From NCBI GenBank assembly GCA_945835885.1, contig CAMAJR010000006.1, forward strand, positions 1 through 42,093: a stretch of 42,093 nt of DNA. The letters run 5' to 3'. This DNA comes from an uncultured Alphaproteobacteria bacterium (lineage in GTDB: Bacteria; Pseudomonadota; Alphaproteobacteria; RF32; CAG-239). Positions 1 to 7,844 of this stretch are shown in pieces (the first letter of the stretch is position 1; each line of letters opens with the position of its first letter). The notes under the pieces are model-generated. The model was not told where the DNA came from. It made no database searches and saw only the letters and a program-made list of their open reading frames with translations. Both the position numbers and the translations under genes were made by a program.

Positions 1-330
1 GGGAAATGCGCTACGCTGTCATTCTGAGGAAGCCGGAACGGCTGACGTGAGAATCTTCGGACGATTAGTCCGATAATCGAGGTTGTAGTCGCACTGACGT
101 GCGAAGATCGTCACGTCGCTACGCTCCTCACGATGACGGGAAGGAAACGCTCCTCACGATGACGGGAAGGGAAATGCGCTACGCTGTCATTCTGAGGAAG
201 CCGGAACGGCTGACGTGAGAATCCTCGGACGATTAGTCCGATAATCGAGGTTTTAGTCGCACTGACGTGCGAGGATCGTCACGTCGCTACGCTCCTCACG
301 ATGACGGAAGGAAACACTCCTCACAATGAC
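1..330. repeat. Two tandem copies of a palindromic REP-like intergenic repeat (168-bp period)
   Basis: A unit starting at 1 repeats at 169 with a 168-bp period. Each unit has a left arm beginning TGTCATTCTGAGGAAGCC and a right arm ending CTCCTCACGATGACG that are roughly inverse complements, so the unit can fold into a long hairpin. Extra short tail units (the motif CGCTCCTCACGATGACG) recur near 149, 290 and 371, and a degenerate one near 316. The arms resemble the GTCATTCTGAG...GAATCT class of dispersed REP-like repeats known from many bacteria. No ORF in it looks real. The paired arms change together between copies (see findings). Function is unknown; such repeats often sit downstream of genes. 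Confidence 0.85.
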
Positions 331-406
331 ATTATTACATTACGCTGAACGAGCGATGACGGGAAGGAAACGCTCCTCACGATGACCGTCATACTCTTTG
401 GGCTTT

Positions 407-432
407 TTTCAACAAATTCGTTTAATAGAGCG
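407..432 (-). repeat. 26-bp dispersed repeat, copy 1
   Basis: This 26-bp stretch is identical, in inverse orientation, to 40819-40844. It lies 11 bp beyond the stop codon of the PilT-like gene and directly borders the REP-like tandem repeat. It looks like one edge of the same composite repeat found at the far end of the window. Confidence 0.75.
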
Positions 433-443
433 AAAAGATATAA

Positions 444-1421
444 TTATTTGATTGCATCAACCGCGTCAAACAACGGTTTTCCTTGTACCATACGCGTCAT
501 TTGCATTTCGATTGTGGTTGCTAAGTTAATCTTTCCGGTTTTAATAATGTTACGCGTTTGGTCACCCATCGTCGTATTCGGATTTGCAAACACATATTGC
601 ACCACCGGACGCTTTTGTCCCGTTCCGACAAGCTGTTGGTGAATAACCCCCAAAACACCGCGAGACAACAGGTCAAAAGCCAATTCTTCGCTCATGTCGC
701 CGGCTGAAGCGTGTTTGACGATGGCATCAATCGCATCGGCAACATTGTTGGCGTGAATGGTTGAAAGCACCAAGTGACCGGAAGTCGCCGCGCGCAAACA
801 TTGACTGGCGGTTTCCGGTGTTCGGATTTCGCCGACCATAATGTAACGCGGACGTGAGCGCAAGGCCGAACGCAGCGAAGCCCCCCAATCGTCGTTTATC
901 GGCTGTGTTTGTTTGCATACGCCGACGGTGCCGTTCACTGCCCGATATTCACCATCGAGAGGCATTTCAAACGGATCTTCAATCGTATAAGCAAAACCGC
1001 CGTTTCTAATCAAATATTCTCGCAACAAACTCGAAATCGTCGTTGTTTTACCGGAACCGGTCGCACCGCCGAGCAACAAGAGTCCGCAAGCATTTCCGAG
1101 AGTTGATAAAAAATTCACCAAAGCAGGCGGATACCCCAATGCATTCAAATCAGGCACTCTTTTCGGCATTTTACGCATACAATACATAACGCCATACATT
1201 GAAACCGTGCGTTCCACACGGAAGAAATATCCTTCATAAACAATCGAATAGCTTGATTTTCCTTTATAGGAACGTTCCAACAAATCATAAAATGAATCAA
1301 AATCCTCCGGCATTATTTGCTTTAAACCGCAAGCCGTGCGCTTTTCCGGAACAAACACTAATTTATCCGGTGTAATAAAAATATCCGAATAAAATTCGTT
1401 TTCATCATTTATTCGCGTCAT
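444..1421 (-). CDS. PilT/DotB-type secretion or pilus ATPase (GspE superfamily), orphan
   Basis: A 325-residue hexameric-type traffic ATPase. Walker A GGATGSGKTTT is at 118-128, the Asp box YTIEDPFE at 145-152, the Walker B region YIMVGEIRTPE at 193-203 and the His box TSGHLVLSTIHANN at 213-226. Family members power pilus retraction (PilT) or type IV secretion/conjugation (DotB, TraJ). The chosen ATG at 1421 has an AAGGAGAA ribosome binding site; a longer in-frame start at 1442 would place that site inside the coding sequence, so it was rejected. The length is like PilT and shorter than GspE/PilB. No pilin, PilC-like platform or secretion genes are nearby, so the machine it serves lies elsewhere or is lost. 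The substrate cannot be told from the sequence. Confidence 0.85.
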   Translation of the reverse strand: MTRINDENEFYSDIFITPDKLVFVPEKRTACGLKQIMPEDFDSFYDLLERSYKGKSSYSIVYEGYFFRVERTVSMYGVMYCMRKMPKRVPDLNALGYPPALVNFLSTLGNACGLLLLGGATGSGKTTTISSLLREYLIRNGGFAYTIEDPFEMPLDGEYRAVNGTVGVCKQTQPINDDWGASLRSALRSRPRYIMVGEIRTPETASQCLRAATSGHLVLSTIHANNVADAIDAIVKHASAGDMSEELAFDLLSRGVLGVIHQQLVGTGQKRPVVQYVFANPNTTMGDQTRNIIKTGKINLATTIEMQMTRMVQGKPLFDAVDAIK

Positions 1422-1523
1422 AATTATTCTCCTTGTTTGCAATTTATCTTTAGTATCAATATAACGAGTTTATTTTAAATTTCCATAAAAATTATGCAAC
1501 GATTGAAAACTTGAATATTAATG

Positions 1524-1552
1524 TTGTCAGCCGGCAAAAAATATTTTATATT
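1524..1552 (+). promoter_or_regulatory. Probable sigma70 promoter for the MsbA-like gene
   Basis: TTGTCA at 1524-1529 and TATATT at 1547-1552 are separated by 17 bp, about 24 bp before the start codon of the ABC exporter. The position and spacing fit a housekeeping promoter with a short leader. Confidence 0.55.
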
Positions 1553-1575
1553 TAGCACAAATTATAAGGAAAACG

Positions 1576-3531
1576 ATGAAAATATTGAAGATTCTGACAA
1601 CTTTTATCTGCTGCGGGTTCTTAGTGTTCGGCGCAACCTACCGGTTTTGGAGTGAAACCGAATCGCTTAATGTATGGGATATTCAAAATCGTCATATTGT
1701 ATGGCGCAATTTTTGGATTACGGCGGTTTGTTTTTTGGTTTTATGGTGTATCGGCAGTGTTTTGGCGCGGTTGCGGCATAAAATTTTGCAAAAAGCTCTT
1801 AAAAACAACTCTTTCAAGACTTATACTCAAATGTTGCCGTATGCCAAACCGTATTGGATTCGTTTGCTGACAGCCATTGTTATTACCATACCGATTGGAG
1901 CGATGGACGCCGTGATTGCCTGGTCGCTCAAACCGTTTATGGATGTTGTGTTAATTGAAAAGCAAGGCGGTTGGACGATGTATATTCCGCTGATGATTGT
2001 TATTTTCAGCATCTTACAGGCATTGTTCACCTATTTTGCCACATATCTGAATACTTGGGTCGGGCAAAAAATATCTCTTGATTTAAAACGAACGCTGTTT
2101 AACAACTTAATTCATCGTGATGCCGCTTTCTTTGATTCAACCGATTCCGGCACGGTTTTATTGCGTTTCAACCGTGATGCCGAATCGGCTTGCAGCGGCT
2201 TACTGAGCAGCTTGCGCCTGTTTTCAACCAGATTTTTCTCGTCGGTATCTTTATTGATTGTTTTGTTTTACAATTCGTGGAAATTGGCGATTGTGGCTTC
2301 CGTTGTTCTGTTTGGCGCGCTGTTACCGCTGACCCGCGTGAAAAAACGCTTAAAAAATGTTGTTGCTCTTGATGTGAACGGTATGGCGCAAGCCATGCGC
2401 TGCTATAATGAAGTTTTCAGCGGCAACCGCATTGTCAGCGCTTATAATTTGTTTGACCGCTACCGCCGATATTTTGCCGACACAATCAACTCCATTTTTG
2501 GTATGCGCTTGCAAATGACAACCAAAACAGCTGTTGTTTCGCCGTTTATGCACACCATTTCGTCTTTTGGTATTGCGTTTGTTATTTGGTATGGCAGCTA
2601 TTTGATTGTTGACAAACAAATAACCGTCGGGAATTTTGCATCGTTCATAACATCTTTGGTGATGCTTTATAACCCGCTTAAATCAATCGGCAACAACGCC
2701 AGCGGCATTGTTATTGCCATGATGGCCGGCGAACGCGTGTTTGCACAGCTCGAAACCGTCAACAAAATCACAAATAAGCCGAATGCCAAACAACTGAAAA
2801 ATTGTGTCGGCAATATTGAATATAAAAATGTTTCATTCGCCTATGTCGGTAAGAAGAATGTATTAAAAAATATAGATTTACAAATAAAAGCCGGACAAAC
2901 TGTGGCACTGGTCGGCAATTCCGGCGGCGGAAAATCAACCATCTCCGCTTTGTTGCCGCGTTTTTATGATGTGAAAGAAGGTGCAATTACCATTGACGGA
3001 CTTGATGTGCGAGATATAGATTTGAAGAGCTTGCGCAGTAATATTGCGGTTGTGTTCCAAGATAATTTTTTATTTGGCGGCACAATCAGAGAAAATATTT
3101 TACTCGGTCGCACCGATGTTTCGGAAGAACAATTGCAGAAAGTGCTTAAAGCCGCTTGTCTTGACGAGTTTGTCGGCACTCTTGACAAAGGTTTGGATAC
3201 ACAAATCGGTGAACGCGGTGTTTTGGTTTCCGGCGGGCAAAAACAGCGAATCGCCATTGCTCGGGCGTTTATTAAAAATGCGCCGATTCTGATTTTAGAC
3301 GAAGCAACCTCCGCCCTTGATAACAAGTCGGAAAAAATTGTGCAGCAGGCCATTGATAATTTGATGAAAGACCGCACGGTTATGGTGATTGCTCACCGAC
3401 TTTCAACCGTGCGCAATGCCGACTGCATTGTTGTGCTGAATAACGGCGAAATAGTCGAGCGCGGCACTCATGAGGAGTTGTTGGCAAAAGACGGCGAATA
3501 TGCCGCACTCTATAAAACTCAGTTGAGCTGA
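1576..3531 (+). CDS. msbA: MsbA-like ABC exporter (fused membrane and ATPase domains)
   Basis: A 651-residue half-transporter of the type that forms homodimers and flips lipid A-core or other lipids across the inner membrane. The N-terminal half holds the exporter membrane domain. Two additional hydrophobic stretches (about residues 5-22 and 46-65) precede the usual six-helix core that begins near 95. The nucleotide-binding domain shows Walker A GNSGGGKST at 447-455, signature SGGQ at 552-555, Walker B D575-E576 and the switch His607, all intact. AAGGA precedes the ATG. It is divergent from the PilT-like gene and followed by a structured RNA. Lipid A export is the likeliest role by family; a peptide or drug exporter cannot be excluded. 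Confidence 0.8.
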   Translation: MKILKILTTFICCGFLVFGATYRFWSETESLNVWDIQNRHIVWRNFWITAVCFLVLWCIGSVLARLRHKILQKALKNNSFKTYTQMLPYAKPYWIRLLTAIVITIPIGAMDAVIAWSLKPFMDVVLIEKQGGWTMYIPLMIVIFSILQALFTYFATYLNTWVGQKISLDLKRTLFNNLIHRDAAFFDSTDSGTVLLRFNRDAESACSGLLSSLRLFSTRFFSSVSLLIVLFYNSWKLAIVASVVLFGALLPLTRVKKRLKNVVALDVNGMAQAMRCYNEVFSGNRIVSAYNLFDRYRRYFADTINSIFGMRLQMTTKTAVVSPFMHTISSFGIAFVIWYGSYLIVDKQITVGNFASFITSLVMLYNPLKSIGNNASGIVIAMMAGERVFAQLETVNKITNKPNAKQLKNCVGNIEYKNVSFAYVGKKNVLKNIDLQIKAGQTVALVGNSGGGKSTISALLPRFYDVKEGAITIDGLDVRDIDLKSLRSNIAVVFQDNFLFGGTIRENILLGRTDVSEEQLQKVLKAACLDEFVGTLDKGLDTQIGERGVLVSGGQKQRIAIARAFIKNAPILILDEATSALDNKSEKIVQQAIDNLMKDRTVMVIAHRLSTVRNADCIVVLNNGEIVERGTHEELLAKDGEYAALYKTQLS

Positions 3532-3552
3532 TTTTACAATATTTACTTTTTG

Positions 3553-3582
3553 TTGGACATTTTAAAATCTATGTTTTATGGT
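3553..3582 (+). promoter_or_regulatory. Putative promoter of structured RNA C
   Basis: TTGGAC at 3553-3558 is followed after 17-18 bp by TTATGG/TATGGT (3576-3582). This would start a transcript near 3590, just before the first helix of the RNA element upstream of the glycosyltransferase. Confidence 0.4.
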
Positions 3583-3589
3583 AATTTCA

Positions 3590-3815
3590 GACAGGGGACC
3601 TGTTCGGGGTGTGGTAGCCTCTGCAAAAGAAAATAAGAAAACGTTTCATTTGCACGCCTTCGGTCATATTGCTTGTGTGGCTGGAAGGCGGCAAAATACG
3701 CCGTTCTAAAACTTACATATATATGCTCGAGCGATATATGCCTGTTATGGCTAATATGTCGCACAATTCTTTTGCATTGTTACCAACTTCCAGTCGCTTT
3801 TTAAGCGGCTTTTTT
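3590..3815 (+). ncRNA. Structured RNA C, distant member of a three-copy family, with terminal intrinsic terminator
   Basis: Closing helix P1 pairs GGGGT (3606-3610) and TGGTAGC (3612-3618), separated by an unpaired G, with GTTACCA (3779-3785) and ACTTC (3786-3790). P2 pairs GCAAAAGAA (3623-3631) with TTCTTTTGC (3767-3775). Inside are hairpins CGCCTTC/GAAGGCG (3655-3661 with 3684-3690) and CATATAT/ATATATG (3716-3722 with 3734-3740). The plan (5-bp helix, bulged G, 7-bp helix, short joint, 8-9-bp helix, terminator) matches the copies at 7670 and 12173, but the interior is about 80 nt longer. It ends 30 nt before the glycosyltransferase start, so it could be a leader or a separate small RNA. Ends are estimated. 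Confidence 0.6.
3793..3815 (+). terminator. Intrinsic terminator closing RNA C
   Basis: GTCGCTT (3793-3799) pairs with AAGCGGC (3803-3809) and is followed by a run of six T. It lies between the RNA element and the ribosome binding site of the downstream gene, so it would attenuate read-through. Confidence 0.75.
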
Positions 3816-3845
3816 GTTTGTGACTTAAACTAAAGGGAAGTTGTG

Positions 3846-5957
3846 ATGAAAAAACAAAAAAATAAACAAGGCGAAAAAGCATCAAAATTGGCAAAAATAG
3901 AGAATCTAAAACAAAAAATAATAAATGTAAAAAATGCTGAAGGTGAAGCCGATTCAACGGTAGAAATCATAATTCAGAACAAAATAAATTATGTACCTAA
4001 AATATCCGTAATTGTGCCGATTTACAATGTCGAATCGTATTTACGGCAAAGCTTAGATTGCATTATTAACCAGACTTTACCTGAAATTGAAATTATCTGC
4101 GTTGATGACGGCTCAACGGATTCTTCTTTGGATATTTTAAAAGAGTATGCTGCAAAAGACAAGCGCGTTACCGTGTTAAAACAAGAGAATCTGAATGCCG
4201 GAGTCGCTCGCAATGCCGGTTTAGCAGTAGCTAAGGGCGAATACTTAAGCTTTCTCGATTCCGATGACTTTTTCGAACTGAATATGTTAGAAATGATGTA
4301 TAAAGAAGCGCGTAAAAAACAAGCAGATATTGTAATTTGTAATGCCGATAAATTTAATGACAACGAATCTGTATATACGCATTTAGATGCCATAAAACCT
4401 GAGTTAATTCATAAAAGTGTTTTTTGTTTGGAAGATATAAAATTAAAGCCATATTTCGTAACACAACCGGCGACATGGAATAAATTATATAGTGCTGATT
4501 TTATAAAGAAATACTCCATTCGATATCAAAATTTGAAAAGTTGCAATGATTTCGGATTCAGTTATTCTGTTTTATCTTTAGCTGGCAGAATCTGTTGTTT
4601 ACCGGAAATTTTCGTTCACTACCGAAAATCTACAAAAACTTCCATAACTTCAAATCGCTCTAGAACTGCATATAATATTATTTATGCGTACTTGTATGTT
4701 AAAGATATTCTGAGAAAATATCACAAAGATTTTTTAATACCTTCATTAAACGAACGCTTTATTGCCGCGATTAAATATGAAGGCTCTTTATGCAACAATG
4801 ATGAAATTTTATTTTTTACTCAAAAAGCCAAGCAAATTTTAAAAGATGAATACCAACAATTTGAAAAATACTTTCCATTATTCAAAATTCCGGTGGTTGT
4901 GGCTGCAGATAATAATTATAGTAAGACTCTGGCTGTGTGTCTATATTCTATTTTAGAGCGTACCTCAAGTTATATTGATTTTTTAGTTTTAGAAGATGGT
5001 ATTACCTCGCAAAACAAAGATAAAATAAGGGCATCTGTTAGCAATTTCAAAAATTTTGACTTATCTTTTATAGATATGAAAAAATTCAATTTGTCCCGAT
5101 TTCCTAAAATAAACAGATTTACTGTCAGTACCTTTTACCGATATTTTATTCCTGAAATATGTAAAAGATACGACAAAGTTATATATACCGATGCAGATGT
5201 AATTTTCATGGGCGATGTTAAGAAATATTATGACATTGATATGGAAGGAAAAGGCTTAGCCGCCGTACCGGAAGAAATGGGAAAACCGCGCGTGGGAAAA
5301 TATAATCATGAATATCGTAAAAATCTGTTCAAAATATCGCCATTGCATCAATATTTTGCCGCCGGCAATATCATTTTAAGTTGTAATTACTGGCGCAATA
5401 ACAATATTACAGAGAAACTCATTGCCAAAACCATAGAACTAAGCAATCAATTGGTTTGTCCTGACTTAGACATCATGAATATTATCTTTCAAAATAATTA
5501 TAAAAAACTGCATTTTAAATTCTGTGCAACGGTTCATCGTTTTACGGAAACAAACGGAAATAAAGAAATGATAAAGGGCTATAAACATCCTTTTATTATA
5601 CATTACTCCGGAATGAAAAAGCCATGGGAAACCAGTGATGTGCCTTACTTTAGAGAATTTGATAATATTTATAAGAAAACGGTTTTCTTCCAGCCAGATA
5701 CAGGTGTTGAACGAGCGCATAAAGCTATTGTTTCAGCAACACCAGCGCAGCCAAAACCGACAAAATATATGTTGACATATAAAATTTTCAAATACATTCC
5801 GTTTTATACTTATAAAAAGCGTGGCGGAAATCAGGTGTGGAAAGTCTTTGGCTTGCCGATATGGAGAGTTCGCAAAATTGCTGATTCTGTGGCAGTCAAA
5901 TACTATTTGTTGGGCTTGCCACTGTTTGAAATCGAAGAAAAAGGCTGTAAATTTTAA
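3846..5957 (+). CDS. Two-domain glycosyltransferase (GT2 + GT8)
   Basis: A 703-residue protein. After a lysine-rich N-terminus, a GT2 nucleotide-sugar domain starts near residue 52 (KISVIVPIYN), with VDDG at 86-89 and the metal-binding DSDD at 138-141. A GT8 (LgtC/glycogenin-like) domain begins near residue 350 and carries DAD at 449-451. The C-terminus repeats a short motif twice (FGLPIW and LGLPLF), seen at the ends of some surface-glycan transferases. It probably adds two sugars to lipopolysaccharide or another surface glycan. The ATG at 3846 has GGGAAG 5 nt upstream; a GTG at 3843 is too close to it. The gene is visibly more AT-rich than its neighbours and has no partner glycan genes, which hints at separate acquisition. 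A structured RNA and terminator precede it. Confidence 0.85.
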   Translation: MKKQKNKQGEKASKLAKIENLKQKIINVKNAEGEADSTVEIIIQNKINYVPKISVIVPIYNVESYLRQSLDCIINQTLPEIEIICVDDGSTDSSLDILKEYAAKDKRVTVLKQENLNAGVARNAGLAVAKGEYLSFLDSDDFFELNMLEMMYKEARKKQADIVICNADKFNDNESVYTHLDAIKPELIHKSVFCLEDIKLKPYFVTQPATWNKLYSADFIKKYSIRYQNLKSCNDFGFSYSVLSLAGRICCLPEIFVHYRKSTKTSITSNRSRTAYNIIYAYLYVKDILRKYHKDFLIPSLNERFIAAIKYEGSLCNNDEILFFTQKAKQILKDEYQQFEKYFPLFKIPVVVAADNNYSKTLAVCLYSILERTSSYIDFLVLEDGITSQNKDKIRASVSNFKNFDLSFIDMKKFNLSRFPKINRFTVSTFYRYFIPEICKRYDKVIYTDADVIFMGDVKKYYDIDMEGKGLAAVPEEMGKPRVGKYNHEYRKNLFKISPLHQYFAAGNIILSCNYWRNNNITEKLIAKTIELSNQLVCPDLDIMNIIFQNNYKKLHFKFCATVHRFTETNGNKEMIKGYKHPFIIHYSGMKKPWETSDVPYFREFDNIYKKTVFFQPDTGVERAHKAIVSATPAQPKPTKYMLTYKIFKYIPFYTYKKRGGNQVWKVFGLPIWRVRKIADSVAVKYYLLGLPLFEIEEKGCKF

Positions 5958-5991
5958 TATTATTCGGCACGAAATCATAAATTCACCACTT

Positions 5992-6031
5992 GCAATAAAC
6001 ATGTCATCATAATTGATGGCGTGTTTATTGC
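5992..6031 (+). terminator. Long 18-bp hairpin at the end of the glycosyltransferase gene
   Basis: GCAATAAACA (5992-6001) pairs with TGTTTATTGC (6022-6031), and the stem continues through wobble and Watson-Crick pairs to a TAAT loop (6010-6013). The wobbles are T-G on the plus strand; on the minus strand they would be A-C mismatches. The fold therefore belongs to the plus-strand transcript. No clear T-run follows, so it may stabilise the 3' end rather than terminate. Confidence 0.55.
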
Positions 6032-6045
6032 TAATAAAGAGCCCT

Positions 6046-7584
6046 CTATTTTTCAATCGTCAGTTTGCCGTTATCGAGCGTAGCGGTGCCGCCAAGCGGA
6101 ATCGTGATAATCGGTGTCGTATGGCCGTAATCAACATTTGCCAGCACCGGAATATTTTTCAACTCCGGCTTATTGTTGATAATAAACTCAAGCATTTCAC
6201 GCGACATTTTCGAGCCCTTTTGAAAACGTCCGATAACAATGCCTTTGACGTTGGCAAAATCCGGTTGGTGGCAAAGTGCCTGCAAGTTGCGGTCAAACAC
6301 CACATCACTTGTATCGCAGGCATCTTCAATCATCAAAATCGTATCTTTCGGGAATTCCGGTCGATACGGGGTGCCCAAAAGCAGATTATAGGTGCATAAA
6401 TTACCGCCGACAATCGTGCCCTTGGCCTTGCCGTTATGAATATTCCAAAACCCCTCGTTTTTGATAAAATCGCGTTTTTCTTGGTCTAAAAACCACAAGT
6501 CGTCACTCCATTCGGCAGACGGCTCGACTTCCACAGGCGAATCGGTAAACAGCATTTTTTGCAAATAATCAAGCGTATATTCGCAGCCCCTTTTCATCCC
6601 GATTGAGCTGAAATGCGGGCCGTAATAAGTTTGTAACCCGGTGCGGGCGCTGATTGCATCTAAAACCGCCGTAATATCGGAAAAACCACAGATAATTTTC
6701 GGATTTGCCTTAATTACATCATAATCCAAATGCGCTAAAATCTGATTGGAGTTAAATCCGCCGATAACCGTAAAAATCGCCTTAACCGACTTATCCTTAA
6801 ACGCGGTCATAATGTCCGCGGCACGTTGTTCGATGCTGCCGCAACCCTGCATATTCCAATTTTCATCAGTCGTATTCGGCGCAAATTCGACCGTCAGACC
6901 CATATCATTAAACCGTTTGAGAGCAATTTCACGACAATCTTGACCGATGAGTTTCAGACCGCGCGACGGCGCAATTACCATTATTTTATCGCCTTTTTGC
7001 AATTTTTGCGGAATAATTTTCTGCATTTGTTTCTCCTCCTGTTTGATAAGCGGCTTGCAACCGCAATAGTTTTGATTATACAAATTCAATTCTTTGATAA
7101 GCGCGGCGCGTAGTTCCTGCATTCCGTGCTTGCGCCCCTCAATTTCGATATACGGAAAATCCGTTTCCACAGCCGCTTTGTATGCCGCTTCATTAACTTG
7201 CGCCAGATTTTTCCAGCGCGACACGCCTAAAACAGAACCAACTGCAGTATAACCATTGGCTTTAGCATATTCCATCACGCGTTTGAGCCGCATATAAAAG
7301 CAAATCGAGCAACGTTTGCCGCGTTCCGGTTCATTTTCCAGTCCGTGTGTTAATTCGCACCACCGCTCGTTATCGTATTCTAATTCAATAAACGGCACAC
7401 CGTAGAGTCTGCACACACGTTCATTCTCGCCACGGCGCTTAATATATTCGGCATACGGGCGAATGTTGGGATTATAAAACACAACGGCAAAGTTTTTTTT
7501 CTGTTCCGCCAACGTTTTAATAACGGCGCACGAACACGGCGCACAACACGAAAGCAGCAATATTTTTTCTTTTTTATCAGTCAT
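6046..7584 (-). CDS. queH: Fusion of QueH (epoxyqueuosine reductase) and S66 LD-carboxypeptidase
   Basis: 512 residues with two unrelated domains. Residues 1-180 are QueH, which makes queuosine in tRNA from epoxyqueuosine: CCAPC at 13-17, RCSICF at 91-96 and YCGC at 173-176 supply its metal and cluster cysteines. Residues 187-512 form a complete S66 serine peptidase (LdcA/MccF family) with the expected catalytic set Ser302 (GFSDIT), Glu420 and His488. LdcA trims tetrapeptides in murein recycling; MccF cleaves microcin C-type adenylates. A strong ribosome binding site and ATG lie exactly at the domain junction (7026), so the peptidase can probably also be made alone as a 326-residue protein. 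The 5' start at 7584 has no obvious ribosome binding site. Confidence 0.85.
   Translation of the reverse strand: MTDKKEKILLLSCCAPCSCAVIKTLAEQKKNFAVVFYNPNIRPYAEYIKRRGENERVCRLYGVPFIELEYDNERWCELTHGLENEPERGKRCSICFYMRLKRVMEYAKANGYTAVGSVLGVSRWKNLAQVNEAAYKAAVETDFPYIEIEGRKHGMQELRAALIKELNLYNQNYCGCKPLIKQEEKQMQKIIPQKLQKGDKIMVIAPSRGLKLIGQDCREIALKRFNDMGLTVEFAPNTTDENWNMQGCGSIEQRAADIMTAFKDKSVKAIFTVIGGFNSNQILAHLDYDVIKANPKIICGFSDITAVLDAISARTGLQTYYGPHFSSIGMKRGCEYTLDYLQKMLFTDSPVEVEPSAEWSDDLWFLDQEKRDFIKNEGFWNIHNGKAKGTIVGGNLCTYNLLLGTPYRPEFPKDTILMIEDACDTSDVVFDRNLQALCHQPDFANVKGIVIGRFQKGSKMSREMLEFIINNKPELKNIPVLANVDYGHTTPIITIPLGGTATLDNGKLTIEK
7024..7040 (-). promoter_or_regulatory. Internal ribosome binding site and ATG inside the QueH-S66 frame
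   Basis: On the minus strand AGGAGGAGAA (7040-7031) stands five bases before an in-frame ATG (7026-7024), at residue 187, where the S66 domain begins. It encodes part of the linker (QEEK) and is stronger than most start sites in the window. This suggests separate translation of the peptidase. Confidence 0.7.
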
Positions 7585-7657
7585 AATTCAAACATATAAA
7601 AAAAGGTAAAAAATGCAAGTTTATTTTTTGCTTGCCCTTTTATTGCAAATTGTTTAG

Positions 7658-7663
7658 TATAAT
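7658..7663 (+). promoter_or_regulatory. Putative -10 box of structured RNA A
   Basis: A perfect TATAAT lies seven bases before the expected 5' end (GGCAAGAG) of RNA A. The best -35 candidate, TTGCCC at 7632-7637, has a long 20-bp spacer, so the -35 is uncertain. Confidence 0.4.
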
Positions 7664-7669
7664 CTTGCA

Positions 7670-7818
7670 GGCAAGAGATTGTTTGCGGAGTGTCGAAGCT
7701 CCCAAGAAGAAAATAACTCCTCGTGGGTGGGGAGCCGGTTGAATATATTGAATAGACCGGACTGTCTTCTTGCAGTTTCGAACTCCCGACCACTTTTTTG
7801 AGTGGTCTTTTTGTTTTT
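7670..7818 (+). ncRNA. Structured RNA A, upstream of a small HTH gene
   Basis: P1 is GGAGT (7687-7691), bulged G, TCGAAGC (7693-7699) with GTTTCGA (7775-7781) and ACTCC (7782-7786). P2 is CAAGAAGA (7703-7710) with TCTTCTTG (7765-7772). Inside are CTCC/GGAG (7717-7720 with 7731-7734) and CCGGTT/GACCGG (7735-7740 with 7755-7760) closing an AT-rich loop. An intrinsic terminator follows at once, and the HTH gene starts 27 nt later. Every helix is preserved in the copy at 12173 despite sequence changes. I do not recognise the family. T-box, SRP RNA and tmRNA signatures are absent; a divergent 6S RNA was considered but duplication and position argue against it. Confidence 0.75.
7788..7818 (+). terminator. 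Intrinsic terminator closing RNA A
   Basis: GACCACT (7788-7794) pairs with AGTGGTC (7801-7807), followed by TTTTTGTTTTT. It separates RNA A from the HTH gene's ribosome binding site. Confidence 0.85.
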
Positions 7819-7844
7819 CTCTTAACAAAAAAGGAGTTTATAAA

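Noticed and set aside
1..330. CRISPR-like array
   Set aside because: Only two long copies with near-identical interiors; no short regular repeats with unique spacers and no cas genes.
382..642. Plus-strand 86-codon ORF
   Set aside because: It covers repeat sequence and the antisense of the PilT-like gene end; no ribosome binding site or domain.
7670..7818. T-box leader or 6S RNA
   Set aside because: No T-box core motif and no aminoacyl or amino acid gene downstream. The 6S fold is a single long rod with a central bubble, whereas this has an internal multi-branch and occurs in several copies. Not fully excluded without cmscan.
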